From: Alphaproteobacteria bacterium
Lineage (GTDB): Bacteria; Pseudomonadota; Alphaproteobacteria; DSM-16000; Inquilinaceae
Length of the DNA: 55,736 nucleotides
Assembly (NCBI GenBank): GCA_009909005.1
Contig: JAAAOG010000201.1
Coordinates: 1 to 55,736 of the forward strand
Direction of reading: 5' to 3'
Part shown: positions 8,005-16,540 of the stretch, piece by piece
Layout of the letters: each line of letters starts with the position of its first letter
Numbering within the stretch: the stretch's first letter is position 1
Notes under the pieces: generated by a model
The model's database searches: none
Seen by the model: the letters and a program-made list of their open reading frames with translations, nothing else
Told to the model about the DNA's origin: nothing
Position numbers and translations under genes: made by a program

Positions 8005-9627
8005 TCAGAACATCACCCGGGCCTTGGGGAAGTGGAGGGTGACATCGGTCCCGATGCCGACCTGGCTGTCGAAGGTCAGGGTGCCGCCGTGCTTTTCCAC
8101 CAGGACCTTGGTCAGCGGCAGGCCGAGGCCGGTGCCGTCATGCTTGCGGGTCAGCAGGCCTTCGACCTGGCCGAAGGGGGTGAGGGCCTTTTCGATGTCG
8201 GATTGAGAGACGCCGATGCCGGTGTCGGAGACGATGACCGCCATGCGGCCGTCGGCCTCCAGTGCCGCCATCACCGTGACCGAGCCGCCGCCGGGCGTGA
8301 ACTTGATGGCGTTCGACAGCAGGTTGATCAGGATGCGGTCGAACAGATGGCGGTCGCCATAGAGCCGCAGGCCCGGCTGGGCGTAATGCGCGGTGAGGCG
8401 GATCTGCGCCACCTCCGCCTGGCCGTGCAGCAGGTCGAGACATTCCCCGACCGCCTGTTCGATGACGATCGGTCCTTCGCGCAGGTCCAGGCGCCCGGCC
8501 TCGACCTTCGACAGGTCGAGGATGTTGTTGATCATCTCGAGCAGGCGCTTGCCGCTGCCGTGGATGGCGTTGACATAGTCCTCATGGCGCTGGTTGTTCA
8601 GCTCCCCGAACACCCGCTCCAGCATCATCTCGGAAAAGCCGATGATGGCATTGAGCGGCGTGCGCAGCTCGTGGCTCATCATGGTGAGGAATTCGCTCTT
8701 CGCCCGGTTTGCGGCTTCCGCCTGCTCCTTGGCCGCCAGCAGCCGGGCTTCGTCGCGGCGGCGGACGCTGATGTCGGTGAACGTCCCGATGGTGCTGTGC
8801 AGGCTGCCATTCGGAGCCCAGAGCGGCGCCCCCGTAACCAGCATATGGCGCCGAGTGCCCTTGCGGCCGATCAGCTCGACCTCATAGGTCGACCGCTCGC
8901 CGCCGGTCCGCTTCGCCCGTTCGGCCTGCAGGCGTTGCCAGCTCTCGGCCGTGAAGAACACCTGGTAGCCATAGGGGTCGATCTCGTTGGCGCTGCGGAT
9001 TTCCAGGATTTCGCACATTGCCGGGTTGATGTAGAGCGTCCGTCCGTCCGGCGCGGCCTGCCAGATGCCGACCTGGGCGGTTTCGGCGAGGACCCGGAAC
9101 CGCTCCTCGACCTCCTGAAGGGCCGCTTCCGCCTGCCGCCGGGCCTTGCGGCCGGAATAGGCCTTGATCTCGCGCTCCAGGGCCGGGACGAGGCGGCGCA
9201 GATGCGCCTTGTGGACGAAATCCCGCGCGCCCTGGCGCATCAGGTCGACGGCCACCTCCTCGCCGATCTTCCCGGAGACGACGATCAGCGGGACATCCAG
9301 CCCCAGATCCTCCAGGACCTTGAGCGCGGCAAAGGCGCTGAAACGCGGCATCGCCTGGTCGCAGAGCACAACGTCGAAGACGTCGCGATCCAGCGCCGCG
9401 CGCATCCCGGCTTCGGTGTCGACGCGTTCCTGCGTCAGCGCGAAGCCTTCCTCCTGCAGCCCGAGCACCAGAAGCTCCGCATCGTCGGCCGAGTCCTCGA
9501 CGATCAGGGCCCGCAGTTCCGTGTTCATGGCGGTCAATGCCGGCCCGGCGGATGGCCGCGGCAGGTCGCCGTCCTTGGTGAGAGCTTTCCCGGTACTCCG
9601 CTGGTTCCCGCTCATGCCGTCGTGCAC
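8005..9627 (-). CDS. Response regulator receiver-PAS-histidine kinase hybrid
   Basis: Domain order: a receiver domain at the N-terminus (LIVEDSADDAE about 41-51, phospho-acceptor D90 in VVLCDQAMPR, conserved lysine about K140), a PAS domain (about 175-290), then HisKA with SHELRTPLN (H319) and a HATPase domain with N, G1 and G2 boxes (LLSNAIKF, SDTGIGV, GTGLGLPLTK). No membrane segment is seen, so the 540-residue protein is cytoplasmic. A GTG at 9627 is used here; ATG 9615 is an alternative. It follows the small response regulator by 21 bases, and its N-terminal receiver suggests it takes phosphate from a relay and passes the signal on. Confidence 0.88.
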   Translation of the reverse strand: MHDGMSGNQRSTGKALTKDGDLPRPSAGPALTAMNTELRALIVEDSADDAELLVLGLQEEGFALTQERVDTEAGMRAALDRDVFDVVLCDQAMPRFSAFAALKVLEDLGLDVPLIVVSGKIGEEVAVDLMRQGARDFVHKAHLRRLVPALEREIKAYSGRKARRQAEAALQEVEERFRVLAETAQVGIWQAAPDGRTLYINPAMCEILEIRSANEIDPYGYQVFFTAESWQRLQAERAKRTGGERSTYEVELIGRKGTRRHMLVTGAPLWAPNGSLHSTIGTFTDISVRRRDEARLLAAKEQAEAANRAKSEFLTMMSHELRTPLNAIIGFSEMMLERVFGELNNQRHEDYVNAIHGSGKRLLEMINNILDLSKVEAGRLDLREGPIVIEQAVGECLDLLHGQAEVAQIRLTAHYAQPGLRLYGDRHLFDRILINLLSNAIKFTPGGGSVTVMAALEADGRMAVIVSDTGIGVSQSDIEKALTPFGQVEGLLTRKHDGTGLGLPLTKVLVEKHGGTLTFDSQVGIGTDVTLHFPKARVMF

Positions 9628-9648
9628 ATCCCTGTGTTCCGCCCGTCA

Positions 9649-10104
9649 TCAGCCGTTATAGGGGCCGACCGATGGCGGCATCATGTTCAGCGACAGCCAA
9701 TAGCGGCCCACCTGCTTCACGGTCTCGCTGAACTGATCGAAGTCAATAGGTTTTCGGATGTAACTGTTAACGCCCAGTTTGTAGGCAGAGACGATATCGT
9801 CCTCCTCGTCCGACGTTGTCAGCGCCACGACCGGGATCGGATCGGGCCGGCCGGCATCCCGGATGGCACGGAGGACCTGCAGCCCGTCGATGCGCGGGAG
9901 TTTGAGATCGAGGAGGATCATCACGGGGCGGTCCCTTGTATCGCGATTTGCGTAGATGCCGCGACCAAAGAGATAGTCGAGCGCTTCTTCCCCGTCGCCG
10001 GCAACCACGATCGGGAAGCCAAGGCCGCACTCTTTCAAGGCATGCAGCGTCAGCTCGACATCGTCGCGATTGTCCTCGACCAGCAGGATCGGCGGACGCT
10101 TCAT
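9649..10104 (-). CDS. Rcp1-like single-domain response regulator
   Basis: The 151-residue protein is a stand-alone CheY-type receiver: acidic pocket VEDNRDD (9-15), phospho-acceptor D66 in LLDLKLPRIDG, TTSDEEDD switch region and the IRKPIDF lysine. The C-terminal helix ending in YWLSLN is characteristic of the Rcp1 family, which partners bacteriophytochrome-like kinases. The ATG at 10104 starts one base after the TAG of the upstream kinase, so the two are translationally coupled; longer in-frame starts would overlap the kinase gene heavily. It probably shuttles phosphate between the membrane kinase and the cytoplasmic REC-PAS kinase. Confidence 0.88.
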   Translation of the reverse strand: MKRPPILLVEDNRDDVELTLHALKECGLGFPIVVAGDGEEALDYLFGRGIYANRDTRDRPVMILLDLKLPRIDGLQVLRAIRDAGRPDPIPVVALTTSDEEDDIVSAYKLGVNSYIRKPIDFDQFSETVKQVGRYWLSLNMMPPSVGPYNG

Positions 10105-10105
10105 C

Positions 10106-11596
10106 CTATTGCTCTCCAATATCGCCGAGCGTGAAGTAAAAAGTCGCGCCCCGGTCGATAGCGCCTTCGGCCCATATCCGCCCGCGATGACGGCGGATGA
10201 TGTTGTTGACGGTGGCCAGGCCGATGCCGCTGCCCTCGAACTCGCTGGCATTATGCAGCCTTTGGAAAGGTCTGAAAAGCTTGTCGGCATAAGCCATATC
10301 AAAACCGGCGCCATTGTCACGGATAAAGAAAATCTGCTTCCCGTCCTGCTCGAAGTTACCGAACATAATCTCGGGCCGCTCAGATCGGCTTGTGTATTTG
10401 AAGGCGTTGCTCAGCAGGTTCTCCAACGCCAGCTGCAAATAGCGCGCGTCGCCGCGAGCAGTGACCTCTTCTTCAATTTTCAGGGTCACCTGCCTTTCCG
10501 GCATCTTGTTCTGGAACTCTGCCGCCGTGCTCCGGACAATATGCGACAAATCCAGGGTTTCGGGGTGCAAAACTCCCCGGGTTGCACGCGAGAGACGCAG
10601 AAGATCATCGATCAATCGACTCATTGTCTGGGTGCCGGCGCGGATCCGATCGATAAAATGCCGCCCCTGTTCATCCAGTTGCCCGGCATAGGAACTCATC
10701 AGAATTCGCGAGAATCCGTCGATGGTGCGCAGCGGCGCCCGCAGATCATGGGACACCGAATAGGTGAAGGCGGCCAGCTCGCGATTGGCGGCATCGATTT
10801 CGTCAGTGCGCTTGGCGACCCGCTCCTCCAGCTCGGCATTCAGCCGCCGCACCTCGGTCTCGGCCTTCTGCCGTTCGGTCATGTCGATCGAGACGCCGAG
10901 AATGGCGGCGGCGTCGCGGTCCGGCAGGCGGATCGGCACCTTGCTGGTCTGCAGGAGCAGCCGGCGGCCGGCCGCATCCTCGAAATCCTCCTGGGCGACG
11001 AACAGCGGGGCATCGCTTTCCAGCACCCGCCGATCCTGCTCGCGCACCAGGGTCAGGCGCGGCTCGGGCGTCCCCAGGGCCTCCAGGGACTGTCCGCTGA
11101 TGGCATCGGCCGCGATCCCGAAGGCTTCCGCCGTGGCCCGGTTGGCGATGACGAAACGTCCGTTCTCATCCCGGACATAGATCATATGGGGGACGACATC
11201 GATGATCCGCCGCATGAACTCATGCTCCGCCCGGGCCGCCGCCGTCGCCTGCCGGACGCCGCGCCGCAGGGCCCAGAGCCAGGCGGCGAACACCGCCGAG
11301 GCCGCGGCCACGCCGCCGGCCGCCCACAGCCCGAGTTCCGCCAGCCGGGCGAAGAGCAGGGCGGCTTCACTTTCGCCGGGACACGGTGCCGCGGCGTCGC
11401 CCTGATCCTGTGCCGCGGCATTGCCGGCACCGGCGGCATCCGGCCGCTCCGTCTGCGCCGCGACAGGGTTTGCCGTCAGTCCCAGCATGGCGCAGACGAG
11501 TGCGGCCGCCGCAAGAGCGCGAAGCGGCGCCGTTCGGGCCGGGCTTCGCGCGCCCACCGGTCCCCTTGTTCTGCGCCCGCACCCGGTTGCTTTCAC
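10106..11596 (-). CDS. Membrane-bound PAS sensor histidine kinase
   Basis: The 496-residue protein (GTG start, GGGGG eight bases upstream) begins with a basic stretch and a hydrophobic segment (about 26-47), then a short periplasmic loop, a second membrane segment (about 88-110), a PAS domain (about 125-240), a helical linker and a phytochrome-type HisKA motif YSVSHDLRAPLRTIDGFS with H283. The HATPase boxes follow (NLLSNAFKY, DNGAGFD, GSGIGLATV). The periplasmic loop of about 40 residues is too short for an obvious sensor domain, so sensing may be by the PAS or by an interacting protein. It is the first gene of a three-gene signalling operon. Confidence 0.88.
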   Translation of the reverse strand: MKATGCGRRTRGPVGARSPARTAPLRALAAAALVCAMLGLTANPVAAQTERPDAAGAGNAAAQDQGDAAAPCPGESEAALLFARLAELGLWAAGGVAAASAVFAAWLWALRRGVRQATAAARAEHEFMRRIIDVVPHMIYVRDENGRFVIANRATAEAFGIAADAISGQSLEALGTPEPRLTLVREQDRRVLESDAPLFVAQEDFEDAAGRRLLLQTSKVPIRLPDRDAAAILGVSIDMTERQKAETEVRRLNAELEERVAKRTDEIDAANRELAAFTYSVSHDLRAPLRTIDGFSRILMSSYAGQLDEQGRHFIDRIRAGTQTMSRLIDDLLRLSRATRGVLHPETLDLSHIVRSTAAEFQNKMPERQVTLKIEEEVTARGDARYLQLALENLLSNAFKYTSRSERPEIMFGNFEQDGKQIFFIRDNGAGFDMAYADKLFRPFQRLHNASEFEGSGIGLATVNNIIRRHRGRIWAEGAIDRGATFYFTLGDIGEQ

Positions 11597-11821
11597 GGCC
11601 CAACCCCCATCAACAGCCCGGTGGCACGACGCCCAAATCGCAAATTGCCGCTGCTGCGGCCCATGGTTGATTCAGGCGTCCAATTCGTCAACGGGCATCG
11701 CCCGCGGCCGATCGTTTTGTTCCCCGATCCATGCCCCATGCGCATGACAGGCAATTGCGATCAGGGCAGCATAAGTCCCTATGTTATGCTATGGTAAGTA
11801 AGATAATAAGGGGGTCGGGTT

Positions 11822-12040
11822 ATGATCAGTCCATACCTCAACCGTCCGACCCGCACTCTGGAGGACGCCTGCGAACAGCTGCACTGCAACCATGGCGGCA
11901 AAAAGTGGGCGTGCACAGATTGCGAATTTCGCGAGATCTGCCCGCTGGCCGGCAAGGTCGGAACCGTCCTGGCGTTCAAACGTCCGACGCATCGCCAAAC
12001 CCGGTACGGTCCCTGCCGCGTGACGCAATCGGACGAATAG
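11822..12040 (+). CDS. Small cysteine-rich protein of unknown function
   Basis: The 72-residue product carries six cysteines. CNHGG, CTDC and CPLAG cluster within 24 residues (C22, C31, C34, C40) and could bind a zinc ion or a small Fe-S centre. The start has a GGGGGTCGGG purine run just upstream. Small alphaproteobacterial proteins beginning with a similar MISPYL..P.RTLEEA segment seem familiar to me, but no function is known. It is divergent from the signalling operon and converges with the PPK2 gene 12 bases later. Confidence 0.6.
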   Translation: MISPYLNRPTRTLEDACEQLHCNHGGKKWACTDCEFREICPLAGKVGTVLAFKRPTHRQTRYGPCRVTQSDE

Positions 12041-12051
12041 CGGGTCCAAAA

Positions 12052-13647
12052 TCAGACCGGCGGACAGCGGGGGTGACCGGGGTCCGACAGCGCCGCCTCC
12101 AGCCGGTCGCAAAGAGTCCGTACAACCTTGAGACGGGCCGACGGCTTGTCGTCGGCTTCGACAAGGATCCAGGGGGCCGTACGTGTGCTGGTCCGCTGGA
12201 CCATGTCGTTGACCGCGGCTTCGTACGCCGGCCATTTCTCCCGGTTGCGCCAATCCTCCTCGGTCAGTTTCCAGCGCTTGTACGGGATTTCCGCCCGCCG
12301 CTCGAAGCGGCGGAGCTGCTCCTCGGGCGTGATGTGCAGCCAGAACTTGACGACAAGAATGCCGTGCTCGGCAAGATCGCGTTCGAAGTCGTTGATCTCG
12401 GCATAGGCGCGCGACCATTCCTCGACCGCGGCATAGCCCTCGACCCGTTCGACCAGCACCCGGCCGTACCAGCTGCGGTCGAAGATGGTCACCCGGCCGG
12501 CCCGCTGCAGGTGCCGCCAGAAGCGCCAGAGATAATGGTGCTGCCGCTCCTCGTCGGTCGGCGCGGCCGTCTGGATGACCAGATAGTCGCGGGCGTCGAT
12601 GGCGGCCGTGAGCCGGCGGATCGCCCCGCCCTTGCCGGCGGCATCCCAGCCCTCGAACACCACGACGGTTGAAATGCCTTCGGTCCGGGCCTGGCGGTAA
12701 AGGCTGTTGAGCCGCGCCGTTTCCTTGCGCAGGCCCTTCTTCGCCTCCTTGGCCGTGACCGCCGGGCGCATGTCGAGGACGTGCAGCACCGAGGGCTGAT
12801 GCGGCGGCGCGATGGTCCGCTCCCGGCCGGTGGCGGCGGCAAGATCGGCGGCGAGGCTTGCGGGCTCGCCGTCGGCCCCGTTGCCGTTCGCCGCGCGGCG
12901 CTCGCTCAGGGCGCGGGCGGTGCGGCGGCGCGTCTCCGCCCGCTCGAACTGGTGGACGAGGGCGTCGCGGATGGTGGTCAGCACGGTGATCTCGCGATAG
13001 CGCTGGTCCTCGCCCTCGACGATGTGCCACGGCGCCGATCCGGTGCTCGTCTTGATGATGGTGCGCTCCGCCGCCTCGGTGAACTTGTCGTACAGGCGCC
13101 AGTGTTCCCAGTCGGTGTCCGAGACCCGCCAGCTCTCATGCGGGTCGGCTTCCCATTTGCGGAACAGGCGCTTCTGGGCATCGCGGCTGAGATGCATCCA
13201 GAACTTGACGATGAGCGCGCCGTCGGCGGCCAGGCATTGCTCGAACCGGGCGATGCGGTCGAGCCGGCCCTCGAAGCCGCCATCGTCGCTGCGGCCATGC
13301 ACCCGGTCGAGGACGGGCCGCGAATACCAGGAGCGCAGGAACAGGCCGATGCGGCCCTCGGGCGGCAGGTCGCGCCAATAGCGCCAGAACTCCGGCCGTT
13401 CCCGCTCCTCGTCGGAGGGCGGGCCATAGGCGCGGCTGACGATCCAGCGGGGGTCCATCCACTCGTTGATCAGGTTGATGGTGCGGCCCTTGCCGGCACC
13501 GTCGACACCGGCAAAGACGAAGATCGCCGGGAAGTCGGCAGCACGCAGGCGCTGCTGCAGCTCGATCAGCTCGATCCTGAGCGGCGGCGCGATCTCCTCG
13601 AAATCCGTCTTGCCGATCTTGCGGCCGATTTCGGCGGTCCGGAACAT
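12052..13647 (-). CDS. pap: Two-domain PPK2: polyphosphate:AMP phosphotransferase
   Basis: This family transfers phosphate from inorganic polyphosphate to AMP. The 531-residue protein is a fusion of two PPK2 domains. Each has a P-loop, GVDGAGKG at 47-54 and GWDAAGKG at 333-340, followed by DRSWY/RSWYSR lid-type and VKFW motifs. A flexible Ala/Gly/Asn linker lies around residues 250-285. The second domain keeps the fuller motif set (IFDRSWYGRVLVERVEG), while the first has LFLRSWYSRPV, so the C-terminal domain is probably the catalytic one, as known for class II PPK2. It acts in the cytoplasm in energy recycling or polyphosphate turnover. It appears monocistronic. Confidence 0.9.
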   Translation of the reverse strand: MFRTAEIGRKIGKTDFEEIAPPLRIELIELQQRLRAADFPAIFVFAGVDGAGKGRTINLINEWMDPRWIVSRAYGPPSDEERERPEFWRYWRDLPPEGRIGLFLRSWYSRPVLDRVHGRSDDGGFEGRLDRIARFEQCLAADGALIVKFWMHLSRDAQKRLFRKWEADPHESWRVSDTDWEHWRLYDKFTEAAERTIIKTSTGSAPWHIVEGEDQRYREITVLTTIRDALVHQFERAETRRRTARALSERRAANGNGADGEPASLAADLAAATGRERTIAPPHQPSVLHVLDMRPAVTAKEAKKGLRKETARLNSLYRQARTEGISTVVVFEGWDAAGKGGAIRRLTAAIDARDYLVIQTAAPTDEERQHHYLWRFWRHLQRAGRVTIFDRSWYGRVLVERVEGYAAVEEWSRAYAEINDFERDLAEHGILVVKFWLHITPEEQLRRFERRAEIPYKRWKLTEEDWRNREKWPAYEAAVNDMVQRTSTRTAPWILVEADDKPSARLKVVRTLCDRLEAALSDPGHPRCPPV

Positions 13648-13919
13648 GGGGTAGCGGGTCGATGATGGTGGCGGGGCGCGATGTCACCCCATTGAAACGC
13701 ACCTGTCACCATTCCGCAAACCCCGATTCGCGGAACGGCCCGGACCGGCATCAGCCGCGGGCAGGCGAAGGCGTCGGGCTTCGACGCGTCCGTCTGCATA
13801 CAGGCGCCCGATCAACCTTACCAGGGATCAAGTCAATGCCGACAAAACAGGTCAGGGGCTCGCGTTCTCAGGCATCGCCGTCGCCATCTTCGGTAAGCTT
13901 CTGGCTCACAGTCCCAGCC
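13648..13919. other. Non-coding gap between PPK2 and the AT-richer patch
   Basis: About 270 bases with no frame showing convincing coding character or a ribosome-binding site. The composition changes from GC-rich to AT-richer near 13840. It should contain the PPK2 promoter, but no clear -35/-10 pair was seen. Confidence 0.4.
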
Positions 13920-14261
13920 TCATGATGGCTTGGAAACGCGCCCATTGTTCGCCGGCCTCTCCTCGCTAGTCAATGAATCAATTGTCCTTTCAACTTTTTC
14001 TATGGTCTTGACAACACTTTCATTCAATGCTCGGACATGGTCATGCATGATCTGCAGCAGCTGTTCATCATCGATCGAGAGTTCGGGGCGATCCTGTGCC
14101 GGTTCTTGGTTCCCATATCCTAAAATTCCTCCTTGAGGAAAAACGCTTTCTGCATCCTTAACCAAGACAACAGCCCTTGGATCAGCCTGAATACGGCTAA
14201 CATTTTGTTGGTGCCGCAGTATCTGGATCGTCGAAGCCACTTCCTCTCTTGAGCCTGTCAT
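13920..14261 (-). CDS. Small protein of unknown function, partner of the repeat fibre protein
   Basis: I do not recognise this gene. The ATG at 14261 (113 residues) follows a GGGGCGG purine run; a longer form starting at 14390 is possible but adds an unlikely N-terminus. The C-terminal half is predicted mostly helical and acidic/basic (ALNESVVKTIEKVERTIDSL) with coiled-coil character, which could dock onto the coiled coil of the next protein. It lies 212 bases downstream of the membrane fibre gene on the same strand and shares its lower GC content, so the two probably arrived together. Confidence 0.5.
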   Translation of the reverse strand: MTGSREEVASTIQILRHQQNVSRIQADPRAVVLVKDAESVFPQGGILGYGNQEPAQDRPELSIDDEQLLQIMHDHVRALNESVVKTIEKVERTIDSLTSEERPANNGRVSKPS

Positions 14262-14473
14262 CTCCAAACCGCCCCTTCTATCGGGCCCATTGGGGTTGGC
14301 GTGCGAAACTGTCCAAAGGCTGGCCCCCGAGGAAATAAGATGCCCTTTATGGGCTCTCATATAAAGTATATCCGGCGCTGGGCAGCGCATGAATGTGCGG
14401 AAACGGATTGCACTCCGATCGGCGCCTTGGACCGGGATAGCTTGGCCGAAGGCGCTCCCCTACAAGGGCAGTC

Positions 14474-16273
14474 CTAACGGAGCATTACGAACATGCGGAT
14501 TAGTCCTTCCTCGTCAGGGCTTTCGGCGGAAAATCCGTGGATGGCTTTCCCAATCACTGCACCCAAAGTACGCTCCGGGTCCGACGCACGCATAGCGACG
14601 CCAGGCACGCTTGAGGCCACCAGCAAGTCCCCGGCCTCGATTGCTCCGCCTTCCGAGTTGACACGAACATTCACCTGGCCAGCGATCGCCAGCTCACGAT
14701 CTCCCGTACCATCACCACGGGATCCCAGACTTATGCCGCCGGTTACGTCGCCAGCACCGGCTATAACCCCAACGACCATCGGATCATAAGGTTGGGCCGA
14801 CAATCCCAGGCTTCCATCTTCGGGCATCAAACCGACCACAGAGCCCGGACGGATTTCTTCGTCAGGGGTAAGGCTAGTCTCTGTCACCAGGGTAATGGTT
14901 CTCCTTGAAGATCCCAGGATTTCGAGAAAGCCATGACCGGTGGAGTTCGTCCCCATTGACGCGACTTCAACACCATCTGCATTAAAGAATTCTGCAATAC
15001 CTCCCCCAGATGTGTTTTCGGCTGCAATTATAGACAACTGGTCCCCGGAAGCATTTTCAAGCTGAAAAAACCCGTGGCCAGTACTTGAGGTTCCTATAGC
15101 CGCAACTCGCGATTGGCCCGAAAAATACTCTGTAAGACCGCCCCCTGATGTGCTTTCCGTAACCATTCTTCCAATTAGATTTCCTTCGCTGTCATACAGT
15201 GATAAATGCCCATTTCCTGTATTATCTGTTCCAAAAACACCAACCCGGCCGTTTTGAGAGAAAAATTCTGCAAGCCCCCCGTGCGACTCTCTTTCGAAAG
15301 AAATTCTGGTTCCCAAAAGGCCGTTACTATTAAAAAGGTCAAGGCTGCCATTATTATCTATAAATGACCCTATTCTTGCTACCCGCACCGCATCAGAGTT
15401 GAAAAAGCGAGCAAGCCCTCCGCCATCACTCCGCTCGTGAACTGAGAATACTTGTTGTCCAGTCAGGCTATCCATTCGCAGAAAAGGAAGATCGGAACTT
15501 GAGACTCCAAGCTCTAATTGCTCTTGCCCGTCAAAATTAAAAAAAGTCAAGCCGCCATTGCTTGTGTTTCTGTCAATAGTAATTTGTACAACCGTTTCTC
15601 CTAGGGAATTGGAGATACCAAAGTACCCTCCAGTATTCTGGGAACCCATTATCGACCCCCAGCCGCTATCTTCCCCGCCTTCGTTAAGAACAGAGATTGA
15701 ATCTTCTTCGAACACTATCCGTTCAAGATGTTCGATCATGGTCGGACCCGGGCGCCCGCGCGCTCCTTGCTCTCCCTGAGGTCCCCTTAATTCATCAATA
15801 TATTCAGAAACAAGGATGGTTGCGACCGATTGAGGCAGATTATGATCCCGCACAATCGAACGTGCAATTTCCTGCAAACCCGCCTCCACAGTTCTCACCA
15901 CCTCTGTCTGCGCAACCTCAACTGCGTGCTCGAGTATTTCGTCAGCATGCCTTTCAAGAGTTTCTTCCAATTCTGAAGCAGTCCTCAAAGACAAATTTTC
16001 AATTTCTTGATCGATATGGTCAGAATTCGCTTCCCTCATCTGTTCGAGGCTGTCAGCATTCGCCTGAATAGCTTGGTCAAGCCTATCTTCAATATATCTT
16101 TCCTGCTGCGAAAAATAATTCACAATTACTATTATCCCCGCGGTGATTGTAACTACCAGGGCTATTGCATTGATCACAGAAAGCGACATCCAGCGACTAC
16201 TGGGTTTTTCGTTTTTAACCTCTGATTCTGTCTCGCCGGACATAGCCGAGGAATTCGAATTGTTATCTTCCAT
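14474..16273 (-). CDS. Membrane-anchored coiled-coil, collagen-like, 46-residue-repeat protein
   Basis: The 599-residue protein has an acidic cytoplasmic N-terminus, one membrane segment (about 30-53), a long coiled coil (about 57-140), five collagen-type Gly-X-Y triplets (164-178) and then five tandem repeats of about 46 residues, marked by a Gly-Gly pair near 240, 285, 332, 378 and 424. Typical repeat landmarks are GGGLxEFF and GTxxTGHG. The final 130 residues form a compact Gly-rich domain with IAGQVNVRV and GDLLVASSVPG, like C-terminal domains on trimeric fibre-like proteins. The topology predicts a trimeric stalk projecting from the inner membrane into the periplasm. Function is unknown. 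The lower GC content than flanking genes suggests transfer. Confidence 0.7.
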   Translation of the reverse strand: MEDNNSNSSAMSGETESEVKNEKPSSRWMSLSVINAIALVVTITAGIIVIVNYFSQQERYIEDRLDQAIQANADSLEQMREANSDHIDQEIENLSLRTASELEETLERHADEILEHAVEVAQTEVVRTVEAGLQEIARSIVRDHNLPQSVATILVSEYIDELRGPQGEQGARGRPGPTMIEHLERIVFEEDSISVLNEGGEDSGWGSIMGSQNTGGYFGISNSLGETVVQITIDRNTSNGGLTFFNFDGQEQLELGVSSSDLPFLRMDSLTGQQVFSVHERSDGGGLARFFNSDAVRVARIGSFIDNNGSLDLFNSNGLLGTRISFERESHGGLAEFFSQNGRVGVFGTDNTGNGHLSLYDSEGNLIGRMVTESTSGGGLTEYFSGQSRVAAIGTSSTGHGFFQLENASGDQLSIIAAENTSGGGIAEFFNADGVEVASMGTNSTGHGFLEILGSSRRTITLVTETSLTPDEEIRPGSVVGLMPEDGSLGLSAQPYDPMVVGVIAGAGDVTGGISLGSRGDGTGDRELAIAGQVNVRVNSEGGAIEAGDLLVASSVPGVAMRASDPERTLGAVIGKAIHGFSAESPDEEGLIRMFVMLR

Positions 16274-16540
16274 TGTGTCGATCCCCTAAGTCGTTTCGTC
16301 TCACGAAAGTGGCATCTGGCTATCCCATTAGAAGAATATTATCAACAGAAAACTGCAATTAGTTAGCCTGCTAAGCATCAATTTCCTATGCAGGGATAAG
16401 GTGAAGCTCGCGGGTTATCCGCCAAGCGCCATCGCGCGCCGCATCTTTTCAGGAAGCAGGCCGTGCCCGGCATCTGCCCAGGCTTCTGAGCCCGGGGCGG
16501 CCCGGCGGGGTCACCACCGCCGGGCCGCTATTGCGATGGT

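Noticed and set aside
5700-10134. Two long plus-strand frames opposite the phn transporter and signalling genes
   Set aside because: Both mirror well-supported minus-strand genes and read as low-complexity, composition-driven sequence.
13662-13925. 87-codon plus-strand frame
   Set aside because: No ribosome-binding site and a composition unlike coding sequence; it spans a GC transition in an intergenic gap.
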